NCBI GenBank assembly: GCA_945878875.1
Contig: CAMCUC010000004.1
Location: 20,131-84,130 of the forward strand
Reading direction: 5' to 3'
Length of the DNA stretch: 64,000 nucleotides
Source: Rhizobium sp. Q54
GTDB taxonomy: Bacteria > Pseudomonadota > Alphaproteobacteria > Rhizobiales > Beijerinckiaceae
Position 1 is the stretch's first letter; every line of letters starts with the position of its first letter. A model generated the notes under the pieces. The model saw only the letters and a program-made list of their open reading frames with translations. It did not search any database and had not been told where the DNA came from. A program made the translations under genes and the position numbers. This document shows, piece by piece, positions 45,915-55,919 of the stretch.

Positions 45915-48488
45915 TCAGCGCGGCGTGACCACGGCTTCCGTAAAGCCGGTCTTGACCCGCGCGTCGCCCAGCGTGCGCAATTGCAATTGGAACAGAACGG
46001 TCTGATTCCGGGTCTGTGTACCCGATCCATTATCGTTCAGGACGGACGAATAGGCCACGGAAAGCGTCGTACATTCGTCGCTGTAGCCGCCGCCTATTCC
46101 AAGGCCCGCGACCGACAGAAGCGGTGCGCTGGACGAATTGTTTGTCTTGGCGGAAGACAGGTTGGTGATCACGTTGCCGTTGACGAACCAGTTCTGGTCC
46201 AGTTGCAGGCGTGAGGAAAACGCGATGCCCTGCCGTAATTTGGCAAACCCGATTTCGGGCTGCGCCTCGTAGCGCGCGAAGTTCACGCTGCTCTGAAGCG
46301 GTCCCCAGTTGAGCGCGGCCACGAGGTCAAGACGGCGCAGATTATAGGTTGTTGCGTCGAGGCGTGTCTTGGCGATGAAGTTGAACATGGATCCGGGCGA
46401 AAAATGCGCCCGGGTCACGATATCCGAAACGCGCGAGTCGAGGCCCGAGCTGATGCCGACGTTGGCGGCGTCCGGGCTTGCGTAGGAATTGACGCCCGCC
46501 AGATGATAGGATTGCCCAACCATTAGCCCGCCATAGGCGCCAGAATCCGAAAAGGCATTGTACTGCAGTCCATAATTGGCGCGGGCGCCGCCTTCAAACC
46601 GGTCATAGCCGGAGTATTTCGACCATGCGAACAGGTTAGAATCATCAAAAACGAGGCTCTGTGAATCTTCGTTGATGAGCGTGGCCTGACGCAAAGTGTT
46701 GGGGCGCGCCACAACTTGAACCATCGGCTCAAGGACATGCTGGACGCCAGTTGTGCGCGCGATCAACGGATAGCGGTAGTCGACACCAAAGCCGGGCGTA
46801 ACCTGCCCACGGAATATCTGGTCGGAATCGCCAAAGAACGCACTCTGGAAAGAATTGCTCAGGGTTGATGAGCAAAGAATCGGGTTTGCGCAGCCCGGCG
46901 CGGTCCACGTGACTGACTTGTTGCGGTTCAGGCTCAGCCACGTTCCGTTCATGTGCGCGAAGGTGAATGGCGTCCATGTCTGGCCGATAGGGTCGATGAA
47001 CTGGCGCTTCCACGATGCGCTGACGGTGGCTCGGGCGTAATCGCCGCCCATGCCGCGCACGAGGCAATTGGCGCGATCATAGGTCGCGCAGACGTCATAG
47101 ATTCCGTAGGCCTTGTCGAGCTGGCGGCCTCCGATGGATTCAAACGAAACCAGCTCACGATTGATGTGCGTGAAATTGACGTCGATCTCGATGCGGCCGC
47201 CGATTCCCGTGGTCGCCGGATTGAGCGGGATCACCTTGTTGTAATCGAGCACCGGCGAAACCAGCGGCTGCTGCGCCTGAATGTCGGACGATGACAGGCC
47301 CTGGAAGCGATAGCCGCGCAGATCAAAATAGCTGCCGTTGCCCTTGCCGGTCAGGTAAACGCTCGATGTGGCTTCCTTCAGGAAGTAGGACGTTATCGCG
47401 TCTGTGCGCAGCTTGTATTGCTGCAGGAACCAGCGGTCGCTCAGGATCGCAATATCCCAGCCTGTGGTCCATTTTTCGTTGATCGCGAACCGGCCGCTCG
47501 TGTCGAGCGAGCCTCTGAACGTGCGATCGCCGGGACCGAAGGGGCGGGCGGAAAACGCGCTCGGGTCCTGCTGGAATATGCCCGAAGCGCGGATGCTGTA
47601 GGAGCCGTTGAGCAGCTTGTGGCGCCATTCCGCAGTGCCCAGAACGCCCTGACGCGACATGATCGTAGGCGTGACCGTCAAGTCGTAATTGGGCGCGATC
47701 GCCCAGTAGAGCGGCATCGAAACGCCAAACCCAAGCGTCTTCTTGCCGATATAGGTCGGCGCCAATATGCCTGACTTGCGCTTGACGGAGGGGTCTGGCG
47801 ACGAGAAAAACGGCAGCCATGCAATGGGCTGACCAAACAGTTCAAGCGTCGCGTCCTCGTAATAGATCGTCTGTTCGCTGTTCTTGTGGATAATCCGCTT
47901 CGCCTTCACGCGCCAGAACGGCGGGCGCGAGGGATCGTCCTTGCAGGCCTGACAGGCGGTGTAGGTGGCACCCTCGAACACGGTGGTTTCGCCGCTAATT
48001 CGCTCGGCGCGGGCGGCGCTGAAATAGGTTTTGTCGGACGTTTCGCTGCGCAGGCTGTCGATGAAGCCGTCGCGGAAATCGTCAGTCAACTCAAAGCGCT
48101 CGGAATAGGCGATTGTGCCGTCGCGCTCTGTCATTTTCGCGCGGCCTTCAGCGAAAACGCGCTTGGTCTTTTGGTTGTAGGTGATGCGGTCCGCCTGCAA
48201 GACGCGGCCCTGATAGTACAATTGCGCCGATCCGCTGGCGGTGATCGTGTCCGTGTCGCGGTTGTAGACGAATTCGTCGGCATCCACGAGCAGGCGATCT
48301 GTGCCGCTGCTCTGGCTTTTGGCCGAGCGGGTCAGGCGATCCGCGACAGTCTGGGCGCTTGCGGGCGTCAGGGAAGCGATAACGGGAAGGAAAGCAAGCG
48401 AAGCACCCGCGAGCAGCATGCTGCGCACGGCAACGCTTCCGGCGTGCCGGTTGCGCGGGGTAGGGATCAGGGCGAACTTGCGCCCCAT
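45915..48488 (-). CDS. lptD: LPS-assembly protein LptD
   Basis: LptD, with LptE, inserts lipopolysaccharide into the outer membrane. At 857 residues it has a signal peptide (ending PASAQT), an OstA-like jellyroll (LLVDADEFVYNRDTDTITA and AQLYYQGRVLQADRITYN in parts) and a large barrel with the conserved IHKNSEQTIYYEDATLELFG and PLYWAIAPNYDLTVTPT. A Cys pair (CQAC near residue 177 and others) may form the structural disulphides. It begins directly after the lptG stop. Confidence 0.95.
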   Translation of the reverse strand: MGRKFALIPTPRNRHAGSVAVRSMLLAGASLAFLPVIASLTPASAQTVADRLTRSAKSQSSGTDRLLVDADEFVYNRDTDTITASGSAQLYYQGRVLQADRITYNQKTKRVFAEGRAKMTERDGTIAYSERFELTDDFRDGFIDSLRSETSDKTYFSAARAERISGETTVFEGATYTACQACKDDPSRPPFWRVKAKRIIHKNSEQTIYYEDATLELFGQPIAWLPFFSSPDPSVKRKSGILAPTYIGKKTLGFGVSMPLYWAIAPNYDLTVTPTIMSRQGVLGTAEWRHKLLNGSYSIRASGIFQQDPSAFSARPFGPGDRTFRGSLDTSGRFAINEKWTTGWDIAILSDRWFLQQYKLRTDAITSYFLKEATSSVYLTGKGNGSYFDLRGYRFQGLSSSDIQAQQPLVSPVLDYNKVIPLNPATTGIGGRIEIDVNFTHINRELVSFESIGGRQLDKAYGIYDVCATYDRANCLVRGMGGDYARATVSASWKRQFIDPIGQTWTPFTFAHMNGTWLSLNRNKSVTWTAPGCANPILCSSTLSNSFQSAFFGDSDQIFRGQVTPGFGVDYRYPLIARTTGVQHVLEPMVQVVARPNTLRQATLINEDSQSLVFDDSNLFAWSKYSGYDRFEGGARANYGLQYNAFSDSGAYGGLMVGQSYHLAGVNSYASPDAANVGISSGLDSRVSDIVTRAHFSPGSMFNFIAKTRLDATTYNLRRLDLVAALNWGPLQSSVNFARYEAQPEIGFAKLRQGIAFSSRLQLDQNWFVNGNVITNLSSAKTNNSSSAPLLSVAGLGIGGGYSDECTTLSVAYSSVLNDNGSGTQTRNQTVLFQLQLRTLGDARVKTGFTEAVVTPR

Positions 48489-49574
48489 TCAGCCATCCTC
48501 CTGATGCAAAAGAACCAGTATCCCCAACATCGCACCAATGATCGCTGGCGCCCAGGCGGCGACAGTCGCACTCAGCAATCCCGCGCCGCCGAGATCGCCA
48601 GCCAGTTTCGTCGCCACATAAAGCACGAACCCGGCCGCCACGCCACCCGAAACAGTCCGGCTTACACCACCAGATCGGAAGAACCTTAAGGAAACCGTAG
48701 CAGCAATTAACACCATGGCGATCAAAAGTAGAGGTCTTGCCAGAAGACTCTGATGTCTAAGCTTGTATCCGCTGGCGTCAAGGCCTGCGGCTTCCGTGCG
48801 CGCCATCACTTCCGGCAGCTTCCAGAACGACACGGAGGCGGGCGCCAGAAAGGATTGGCTGACCTGTTCGGACGTGAGGTTGGTCGCCAGAAAATAGGTG
48901 TCGGCGGCGCGCGTCGCCTCGCCCGGTGCGCTGATGCGGACGTCCTCCAGCCTCCACGCGCCATATTCAAGCAGCGCTCTTGCCGCCTCGATCCGTTCCA
49001 TGAACCGCCCGTCGGCGTGATAAACAAAGCTGGTCACGCCCGAGAGGACCGATCCGGAATCGCTGGAGCGCTCCGCCCGCAGGATCGACTGGCCGTCGAC
49101 GCTGCGTTGACGCAGCCACAGGCTGGTGTCCTGGCTCGCGCGGGCGCTTTTACCAAAAATGCCGGTCTCGATACGGTCTGCTCGCTGTTTCAGGCTGGCG
49201 GAAAGCGGATTGTAGACCGTGGTGGCGAGCACGCCGATCAGCAGCACAATGACGACGGGCGGCGTCAGGAATTGCCACACCGAGACGCCGGCCGAGCGGA
49301 TAAAGACAAGCTCCAGCCGCCGCGACAGGCCGATGAAGGCGAACATGGCGCCGCCAAGCACGGCGAAGGGCAAAACCTGCTCGGCGATGGCTGGCGTGCG
49401 CAGCAGCGACAGGAAGGCCAGCATTCCCGTGGTGACGCCCGCAGCATCACCAGCGCGCCGCAGCATTTCCGCGAAGTCGCCGATGTAGATGATGAGGAAC
49501 AAAACGCCGAAGACGCCGCCGATCGTCCGCAGAAAGCGGCCCGACAGGTAGAGGCCCAGCGTCGATGTCATCAT
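48489..49574 (-). CDS. lptG: LPS export ABC transporter permease LptG
   Basis: LptG pairs with LptF and LptB to extract LPS from the inner membrane. The start LGLYLSGRFLRTIGGVFGVL, the conserved LEERGL-type helix substitute (SRRLELVFIRSAGVS), a periplasmic jellyroll region in the middle and three terminal helices are all present in the 361 residues. Its start overlaps the lptF stop by four bases. Confidence 0.94.
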   Translation of the reverse strand: MMTSTLGLYLSGRFLRTIGGVFGVLFLIIYIGDFAEMLRRAGDAAGVTTGMLAFLSLLRTPAIAEQVLPFAVLGGAMFAFIGLSRRLELVFIRSAGVSVWQFLTPPVVIVLLIGVLATTVYNPLSASLKQRADRIETGIFGKSARASQDTSLWLRQRSVDGQSILRAERSSDSGSVLSGVTSFVYHADGRFMERIEAARALLEYGAWRLEDVRISAPGEATRAADTYFLATNLTSEQVSQSFLAPASVSFWKLPEVMARTEAAGLDASGYKLRHQSLLARPLLLIAMVLIAATVSLRFFRSGGVSRTVSGGVAAGFVLYVATKLAGDLGGAGLLSATVAAWAPAIIGAMLGILVLLHQEDG

Positions 49575-50710
49575 GAGCGCGACGCCGCGATCGTGGAGGC
49601 GATGGCCGGGGGCGCCGTCTTGCGGCGTCGTTCCGGTCCAAACGCATAGAGGGCCGCGCCCAGCAGGCCCACCAGTGGCAGGCCATAAACAAGAACAAGC
49701 GCCGACGCATTGCGAACCGCCAGCCCCGAGACGGCGAAGCCCGCAATGCGCAACGCCAGCACGATGACGATGGCCGCCATGATCGCCGCCCCGCGACCCT
49801 GCCGCGTCGTGCGCGGCTGCACCAGCGCCGCAAATGCGATCATGCCGAACGCCAGCACATAAAGCGGGCTCGCGAACCGGTCGTGCAATTCCGCCCGCAG
49901 GCGCCCCGCGGGTCCGGCGGCGGCGCCCTCGGCCCGGTTCAGCGCTATCAAATCACCGGTGCTGCGCTCGCGCGGTTTCAGTGCGCCACCCTCGTTCGCA
50001 TTGGCGAATTGAGCCAGATCAAGCGCATAGCGTTCAAACTCTACAATCGCGGCATCCCTGTCCCCGCGCGACTGACGCTGCACATAGCCTTTTTCGAGCA
50101 CGAGGAAATTATTGTCGTTCTGCTCGATGGTCATGCCGTTTTCGGCGATATAGGTGTTGATGCGCTCGGGATCGCGCCGGTCCTGAATGAAAATGCCGCG
50201 CAGCGCGCCGCCGATTCCGCGTTCGCGATAATGAAACACAAAGCCCTGGTCGAGGGTCACGAATTGCCCCTCGCGCACGACATAGGTGAGAAAATCCGCC
50301 CGCACCCGGCTTAAGATATCGCGCATTTCCATGAAGCTGGCAGGCATCGCCCACATGGACATGAGCGCGACCAGCCCCGTGGCCATGGACGCCAGCGCCA
50401 GAAACGGACGCGCCAGCCTGCGCGGCGATACTCCAGCCGCGCTCAGCACCACAAGCTCGCTGTCTCCGTTCATCTTGTTGAGCGTGTAGAGAATCGCGGC
50501 AAACAGCGCGATGGGCGCGATTATCATCACCAGTGAAGGGATTGTCAGCCCGGTGACGCGCAGAAACAGCAGCAGGGTTTGCCCCTTGCCGGTCATCAGA
50601 TCGACCTCGCGCAGCGCCTGGGAGACCCAGACGACGGCTGTCAGAACGACAAGGCTGGCCGCGAAAGCCGCAAATCCGTTCCTGAAAATGTAGCGGTCTA
50701 TGATGGACAT
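49571..50710 (-). CDS. lptF: LPS export ABC transporter permease LptF
   Basis: LptF begins MSIIDRYIFRNGFAAFAASL at 50710, the usual start of the family; an in-frame ATG at 50755 adds 15 residues with no support. It has three helices, the coupling helix region NGDSELVVLSAAGVSPRRLA, a periplasmic beta-jellyroll part and three more helices. The 379 residues match the family. It is the first gene of the lptF-lptG-lptD-surA-pdxA-rsmA run, and is divergent from pepA. Confidence 0.94.
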   Translation of the reverse strand: MSIIDRYIFRNGFAAFAASLVVLTAVVWVSQALREVDLMTGKGQTLLLFLRVTGLTIPSLVMIIAPIALFAAILYTLNKMNGDSELVVLSAAGVSPRRLARPFLALASMATGLVALMSMWAMPASFMEMRDILSRVRADFLTYVVREGQFVTLDQGFVFHYRERGIGGALRGIFIQDRRDPERINTYIAENGMTIEQNDNNFLVLEKGYVQRQSRGDRDAAIVEFERYALDLAQFANANEGGALKPRERSTGDLIALNRAEGAAAGPAGRLRAELHDRFASPLYVLAFGMIAFAALVQPRTTRQGRGAAIMAAIVIVLALRIAGFAVSGLAVRNASALVLVYGLPLVGLLGAALYAFGPERRRKTAPPAIASTIAASRS

Positions 50711-50950
50711 CTTTGAGGCGTCTGCACATTTGGCCGCCGCTGGCGGTGGAATCATGTCTTTATAGGCTAGCTGGAGGCTGGGCGCGACCAGGCATTGCAG
50801 CCTGATTATTCTCTCTTTGCCTCCGGCGAAGAATAGATGGCCAAATTTAAGGCCGGATTTAAGGCCGAACCTATTGCGCCAAACGCCAACGCTTCTAATG
50901 ATGCTTGTTAACGAAGACGGGGTCCGTCGAATCGCGCCTTTGAGGTCCAG

Positions 50951-52534
50951 ATGTCATTCAAGCTAGCCGTAGAATTTATCGCCCTCAAGGATTTGCGCCG
51001 GTCTGCGAAGGGCAAGAAAGGCGCTGCGTCCCCTCATACGCTCGTGGTGTTCGCAGGCGCGGACCTTGCGATGGGCGAAGCGACGACCAAACTTCTGGGC
51101 GATTGTATTGAGACCGTTACCCGGGCAGCGCAGGCCGCCGGCTTTAAGGGCAAAGCCTCTTCGGCGCTCGAACTCTGGGCGCCGGTCGGGATCGACGCTG
51201 ATCGCCTGCTCGTACTGGGCTGCGCGCCCAAACAGGGGCCCGACACTCCAGCTCCCGCCGATCATGTCTCCATCGGCGGCTATTTGATGGGCAAGCTCGG
51301 CTCCAAAGGCACGGCAGACGTGGTGTTCGACCTTCCACAATCGCCCGAGGCGCTGGCTGAAGCAGCGGCCGATTTGACGCTGGGCATGCGGATGCGCGCC
51401 TATCGTTTTGACCTTTACAAGACGAAGAAGAACGACGATGCGGATTCCAACGGCGCTTTGTCCGCCCGCGTCGCCTTGAGCGATTTCGCCGGCGCCCGGC
51501 TCGCCGTCAAAGCGCGCGAGTCCATCGCCGAGGGCGTCAACATCGCCCGCGATCTTGTGAACGAGCCCCCCAATGTTTTGTATCCGGAAGAATTTGCCAA
51601 GCGCGCGAAGGCTCTGGAGAAGCTAGGCGTCGTCGTTGAAATTCTCGACGTGAAGGCGATGCAGAAACTGGGCATGAACGCGCTTCTGGGCGTAGGGCAG
51701 GGCTCTGCGCACGAAAGCCGTATGGTGGTGATGCACTGGAACGGTCTCAAAGGCTCCAAGGTGGGCAAGGGCGCCAAGGCCAAAGACGCCAAAGCTGGGA
51801 GCGCCCGCCCCATCGCCTTCATCGGCAAGGGCGTGACGTTCGACACCGGCGGCATCTCCATCAAGCCTGCAGGCGGCATGGAGGACATGAAGGGCGACAT
51901 GGCGGGCGCCGCCTGCGTCGTCGGGCTCATGCACGCGCTGGCCGCACGCAAGGCGCAGGTCAACGTCATTGGAGCCATCGGCCTCGTTGAAAACATGCCG
52001 GACGGCAAGGCCCAGCGGCCCGGCGACATCGTGACGACCATGTCCGGACAGACCGTAGAGGTCATCAACACAGACGCAGAGGGGCGCCTTGTGCTGGCGG
52101 ACGTGTTGTGGCGCATCCAGTCCGTGTACGATCCGCAATTCATGATCAATCTGGCGACGCTCACAGGCGCCATTCTGGTTGCGCTCGGCACGGATCACGC
52201 AGGTTTGTTCTCCAACGACGACGAGCTTGCGCAGCGCATCAGCGCCGCAGGAAATGCGACTGGCGAAAAGGTATGGCGGATGCCGCTGGGACCAGCTTAC
52301 GACAAGATGCTGGACTCGAAATTCGCCGACATGAAGAACATCGGTGGACGCCATGCCGGCTCCATCACCGCAGCGCAATTTCTCCAGCGCTTCGTCAACA
52401 AAAAACCGTGGGCGCATCTGGATATAGCAGGAACCGGAATGGCGTCGCCCGCCAGCGACATCAACCAGACCTGGGGTTCAGGCTGGGGCGTGCGCCTGCT
52501 CGACAGGCTCGTTGCAGATCATTACGAGAAGTGA
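50951..52534 (+). CDS. pepA: Leucyl aminopeptidase
   Basis: This M17 metallopeptidase has the catalytic signature NTDAEGRL and the two-zinc region [16 protein letters not shown] with Lys and Asp ligands, followed by [13 protein letters not shown]. The 527 residues exceed the 500 typical of E. coli partly because of a Lys/Ala-rich insertion near residue 275 ([16 protein letters not shown]). In E. coli PepA also acts as an architectural protein at the xer recombination site and as a repressor, but no such sites are visible here. Confidence 0.96.
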   Translation: MSFKLAVEFIALKDLRRSAKGKKGAASPHTLVVFAGADLAMGEATTKLLGDCIETVTRAAQAAGFKGKASSALELWAPVGIDADRLLVLGCAPKQGPDTPAPADHVSIGGYLMGKLGSKGTADVVFDLPQSPEALAEAAADLTLGMRMRAYRFDLYKTKKNDDADSNGALSARVALSDFAGARLAVKARESIAEGVNIARDLVNEPPNVLYPEEFAKRAKALEKLGVVVEILDVKAMQKLGMNALLGVGQGSAHESRMVVMHWNGLKGSKVGKGAKAKDAKAGSARPIAFIGKGVTFDTGGISIKPAGGMEDMKGDMAGAACVVGLMHALAARKAQVNVIGAIGLVENMPDGKAQRPGDIVTTMSGQTVEVINTDAEGRLVLADVLWRIQSVYDPQFMINLATLTGAILVALGTDHAGLFSNDDELAQRISAAGNATGEKVWRMPLGPAYDKMLDSKFADMKNIGGRHAGSITAAQFLQRFVNKKPWAHLDIAGTGMASPASDINQTWGSGWGVRLLDRLVADHYEK

Positions 52535-52588
52535 GCGCCGCACGTCGCCAGCGGGATCGTAAAGGGGCGGGATTGTAAGGGGGCTTTT

Positions 52589-53122
52589 ATGCGTTCTGCG
52601 CTTCTGTTCGCCTTCGTCGGCTTCGCGCTTCTGGGGCCGCAAGCAGCCATGGCCGCCACGACTTGCTCGGGTTTCATGGAATCTTTTGCGCGCGCGGCTC
52701 CAAATCTGAAGGCGCAATTCGTGCGCCCGGTGCTGGTGCGGCGCGGGCCATCCGATCCCGGCAGCGAGGCGCGCGATCTCGTGAGCGAATATTCCATCGA
52801 CGCCCGCCTGTTCTGCAACGGCGAGCGTTTTCTGCGTTTTGAGGCGCAGGTCGCCAGCAACGCTGATCCAAAACAGCGCGAGGGCTATTATTTTATTCAG
52901 GAAGCCGCTGCGCTGGCGGCTTTCCGTTGGCCGCGTCCGCGTGCGGCGCAGACAATTCAGGCGTTGACGCTGGAAGCCGCTGAATATCTGCGCGCCTCGC
53001 GCGAGCGCGGCGACGTGTTCGTGGCCGGCAAGACCGAGCGCCGCGCCGGTAAGGACGGCGACATCGCCGTGTTCTGGACCGAGACCGAGCGCACGTTCAT
53101 CCTCGTCGCTCCGGGTGAGTGA
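52589..53122 (+). CDS. Exported protein of unknown function
   Basis: A 177-residue protein has a signal peptide (MRSALLFAFVGFALLGPQAA, ending AMAA) and a mature part with two conserved-looking Cys (TTCSGF and RLFCNGERF) that may form a disulphide. The rest is mixed strands and helices (FRFEAQVASNADPKQREGYYF). It lies 54 bases after pepA and overlaps holC by eight bases. I do not recognise a family. Confidence 0.75.
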   Translation: MRSALLFAFVGFALLGPQAAMAATTCSGFMESFARAAPNLKAQFVRPVLVRRGPSDPGSEARDLVSEYSIDARLFCNGERFLRFEAQVASNADPKQREGYYFIQEAAALAAFRWPRPRAAQTIQALTLEAAEYLRASRERGDVFVAGKTERRAGKDGDIAVFWTETERTFILVAPGE

Positions 53123-53597
53123 GCCCGTGAGCGGGCGAACGGAAGTCTGGTTCTACCATTTGCTTGCGCAGCCGCTGGAGCGCACGCTGCCGTCCTTGCT
53201 GGAGCGGGCAGGGCAGCGCGGATGGCGGGTTTGCGTGCAAGTGGTAAGCGAGCAGCGTCTCCAGAGCCTCGATGAGCTCCTCTGGACCTACAAGCCTGAT
53301 AGTTTCCTGCCCCATGGATCCGCCCGTGACGGCGACCCGCATTTGCAGAAGGTGTGGCTGACCACGCAAAGCGATAATCTCAATGGGGCGCAGGTGCGCA
53401 TCTGCGCCGATGGCGCCAGCGCACAAGAGGCTGTGTCCTCGGGCGAGCCCTATGAGCGCGTGATCCTTATTTTTGACGGCGCCGACGATGTCGCCCTTAC
53501 CGCCGCGCGCGCTGAATGGAAGGCGCTGAAGGAAGACGGCTGTGCATTGTCCTATTGGCAGCAGACGGAAAGCGGTGGCTGGGAGAAAAAGGCCTGA
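53115..53597 (+). CDS. holC: DNA polymerase III subunit chi
   Basis: HolC links the clamp loader to SSB. The 160-residue protein has the family opening EVWFYHLLAQPLERTLPSLL, ACRLLERAGQRGWRV-like core (here LERAGQRGWRVCVQ), LWTYKPDSFLPHG and the RVILIFDGADD segment. The order pepA, hypothetical, holC is common in Hyphomicrobiales. It overlaps the preceding gene by eight bases. Confidence 0.94.
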   Translation: MSEPVSGRTEVWFYHLLAQPLERTLPSLLERAGQRGWRVCVQVVSEQRLQSLDELLWTYKPDSFLPHGSARDGDPHLQKVWLTTQSDNLNGAQVRICADGASAQEAVSSGEPYERVILIFDGADDVALTAARAEWKALKEDGCALSYWQQTESGGWEKKA

Positions 53598-53823
53598 GTC
53601 TTGCTCGCATTCGCAGGATCGAAAATCTCTGACGATCAGAGTGCCGGCAGTTCCAGAAAATATTTTTTTACGTAATAACGATACTATATTTTATATATTT
53701 TATATAAATTTTCGAACGTAAGTTTAAAGTATATAAAATTATGTTTTAGGTGCGGTTAGGCATTAAATTTAACATCCGCCTTCGGAATCATCTCGAAGTG
53801 ATGTTCCAGTTTATCTATAAGCA
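53598..53823. other. Very AT-rich spacer
   Basis: About 225 bases separate holC from the coiled-coil gene. The stretch near 53655-53740 is almost entirely A and T with runs such as TATATTTTATATAAATTTT, in sharp contrast to the GC-rich surroundings. No gene or clear hairpin is visible. It may hold a promoter or a binding site for a nucleoid protein such as an H-NS/MucR-type silencer, and it marks the point where gene content changes. Confidence 0.7.
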
Positions 53824-53865
53824 ATGAGAGGATTCGTGGGCTCGGCTGAGCCAGGGGTTACGAAC

Positions 53866-55368
53866 ATGGCATCAACTTCAAGCTTCTTCAGCATGTTCAA
53901 AGATGCGACTGCGGCGCCACAGCGCCAGCCTGATGTTATTCAACTATCGGCGCCTGAGCTTGAGCCAGACCTTCAAATGTCCATAACGGACACAATGAAG
54001 CAACTGGGCGCGCATGATGAAGAGCTGCGGGTTCGCTGCGAAAAAATTGTCGAGTTGACCCGGATCGTTCAACTGCTGCCGAAGGAATTGTCCTCGGTTT
54101 TTCTGACGTTCAATAATGTGTCGTCGAATTTGAGCGCTCAAAAGCGCGTGCTCGACGAAGCGCTTTCTGGCTTGGAGGTAACAAAGACCGCTCTCTCGCT
54201 GAGAGAAACCGAGCTTCTGATTATGCGCGACGCCTTGACGAATGCCGAAGAAATGACAGCGTCGTTGGATCAGCGTTTGTCAGCGACGCAAGAGAGAGCT
54301 TTTAAAGCTGAGAAGCGCGTCGAGGAGTTTCAGGACGTTATCAACGAACGCGGCTTGCTTATCCGCTCAAAAGATTATGAGCTTGATAATCTGAAAGCGG
54401 AGTATGCAGCCACGTCGTTTGATCTTGCCAATGCGCGGGAAAAAATTAAGGAGACTGAGAAGTCCTATTTTGATGCCAATATCGAAAAGATTGCGCTGCG
54501 CGAGCAATTGGCCCACCAGAGCGATGAACGCGACCAGATCACCAGAGCCTATGAAGCGCTTGGTAATGATGCCAACCAGAGCCGTCGGGAGGCGCTTGCG
54601 TTGTCGGCTGAGATCGATGATATGCGGTCGAAATATGCAAAACTCGATGCTGAAGCTCAGGCAGCCTCCGCCGAGTGTAGGGCGCTGCGTGAGGCTATTA
54701 TCAACGCTGAGAACCTTCAGGCGCAGACCACGCATTCTTATGACTCAAAACTAGGCGCTCTCAATTCTCGCTTGCGCGTATCTGAAGAATTATTAAGCCA
54801 AAGCCGATTGGAAGCACGCAAGCTCTCCGAGGAGCAGCTTTCAACCTACAAGCGGCTTCGCGAGCTCGAAGATGTGCCCGCCAAACTCGCGGAAGCTTCC
54901 CGCAACCTCGATCAGCACATGAAATGGCTGAAGGATTCAGAAGGCGAGAATGAGCGCTTGACGTCCAAGGCCTCAGAACTGAACGAGAAGGTTCAATTGA
55001 AGGACCGCCTGAATTCACAGGCGGCGGAACGCATTGCAACATTGCAGGACACGCTCTCGCGTCTTCATAAGGACCGCGATCGCCGCGAAGCAGAGCTTAA
55101 GAAAGAACTTGAAATCCGTGACGAAGCGCTCGCCAAGGAGCGTACGGAGCGCGCCTACACAGAGGGCGTTCTGGAGACAGCGCGCCGCGACAGGGCGCAA
55201 TTGCATCAAACAATCGTCGCCCTGCGCGCTCGGGCGACCAATACTGCGCCTAACGCTGCAGCGCCGTCGATTATTGATTATCTTGATGATCTCGATGATT
55301 TGAAAACGATGCTGCGTGACAGCGATCCCGACGTCGTGAGTTTGCGCGCGCCCAAGAATCCGAAGTAG
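53866..55368 (+). CDS. Long coiled-coil protein, possible crescentin-type filament protein
   Basis: This 500-residue protein is almost entirely a continuous coiled coil (residues about 85-460), with an amino-terminal head (MASTSSFFSMFKDATAAPQR) and a short Pro/Ala/Asp-rich tail (IIDYLDDLDDLKTMLRDS). Heptad patterns rich in Leu, Ala, Glu and Arg are evident throughout. Head, long rod and tail resemble bacterial intermediate-filament-like proteins such as crescentin, but coiled-coil composition alone cannot prove homology. There is no signal peptide or membrane segment. The start MASTSS at 53866 is favoured because of an AGGGG site, with 53824 also possible. Confidence 0.65.
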   Translation: MASTSSFFSMFKDATAAPQRQPDVIQLSAPELEPDLQMSITDTMKQLGAHDEELRVRCEKIVELTRIVQLLPKELSSVFLTFNNVSSNLSAQKRVLDEALSGLEVTKTALSLRETELLIMRDALTNAEEMTASLDQRLSATQERAFKAEKRVEEFQDVINERGLLIRSKDYELDNLKAEYAATSFDLANAREKIKETEKSYFDANIEKIALREQLAHQSDERDQITRAYEALGNDANQSRREALALSAEIDDMRSKYAKLDAEAQAASAECRALREAIINAENLQAQTTHSYDSKLGALNSRLRVSEELLSQSRLEARKLSEEQLSTYKRLRELEDVPAKLAEASRNLDQHMKWLKDSEGENERLTSKASELNEKVQLKDRLNSQAAERIATLQDTLSRLHKDRDRREAELKKELEIRDEALAKERTERAYTEGVLETARRDRAQLHQTIVALRARATNTAPNAAAPSIIDYLDDLDDLKTMLRDSDPDVVSLRAPKNPK

Positions 55369-55494
55369 TGCGCTTTGGTTCAGGGTTTGGCGGTCACAGC
55401 CTTCCGCAACTTCGCAAAGTTGTAATTCTTTGATTACGTTTGTGTCTGTAATTTGGTTCAAAGCTTCAGCTAAAATAATAGCTGAGGTGTTTTG

Positions 55495-55911
55495 ATGGTG
55501 TCTGCTGTGACGTCACACATGCAAATTGTATCAAGCTCCGGGGCCCGTCTTGAAGGTCGTCCTGAAGCGGCGCAATTGCGCGCATTGCGCAATCTATTTG
55601 TCGCTGTGGATGTAATTAGAAATACGCTCGGGCTCGATGTCGAGGAAGCGTTGCTTTATTTGGGAATAGGTTATCTCAACACCGAGCGCATCCAGCAGGT
55701 CGGGGTGCGCGGTTATATATCCGCCACCAATATTTCGTCGGTAGCTGACTTTATGAACCTTCCCAAGGAAACCGCCCGACGCAAAATCAAGCGCCTTATC
55801 GCCTTCGGTCTGGTGGAAAATAACAGAGGCGTTGTAGTCAGCGACATTGAGCGCTGGTTCAGTTTCGTAGATCAATTGCCGTTGGAGACGCGCGATGTCG
55901 AGCGTCGCTGA
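55495..55911 (+). CDS. Small winged-helix-like DNA-binding protein
   Basis: A 138-residue protein has a helical first half (RALRNLFVAVDVIRNTLGLD) and a helix-turn-helix-like second half (SVADFMNLPKETARRKIKRL followed by IAFGLVENNRGVVVSDIERW), in the manner of MarR-type winged helices. The start at 55495 has a GAGGTG site. It lies 126 bases after the coiled-coil gene on the same strand, so the two may be related in function. It could control the neighbouring genes. Confidence 0.65.
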   Translation: MVSAVTSHMQIVSSSGARLEGRPEAAQLRALRNLFVAVDVIRNTLGLDVEEALLYLGIGYLNTERIQQVGVRGYISATNISSVADFMNLPKETARRKIKRLIAFGLVENNRGVVVSDIERWFSFVDQLPLETRDVERR

Positions 55912-55919
55912 TAACCCCT

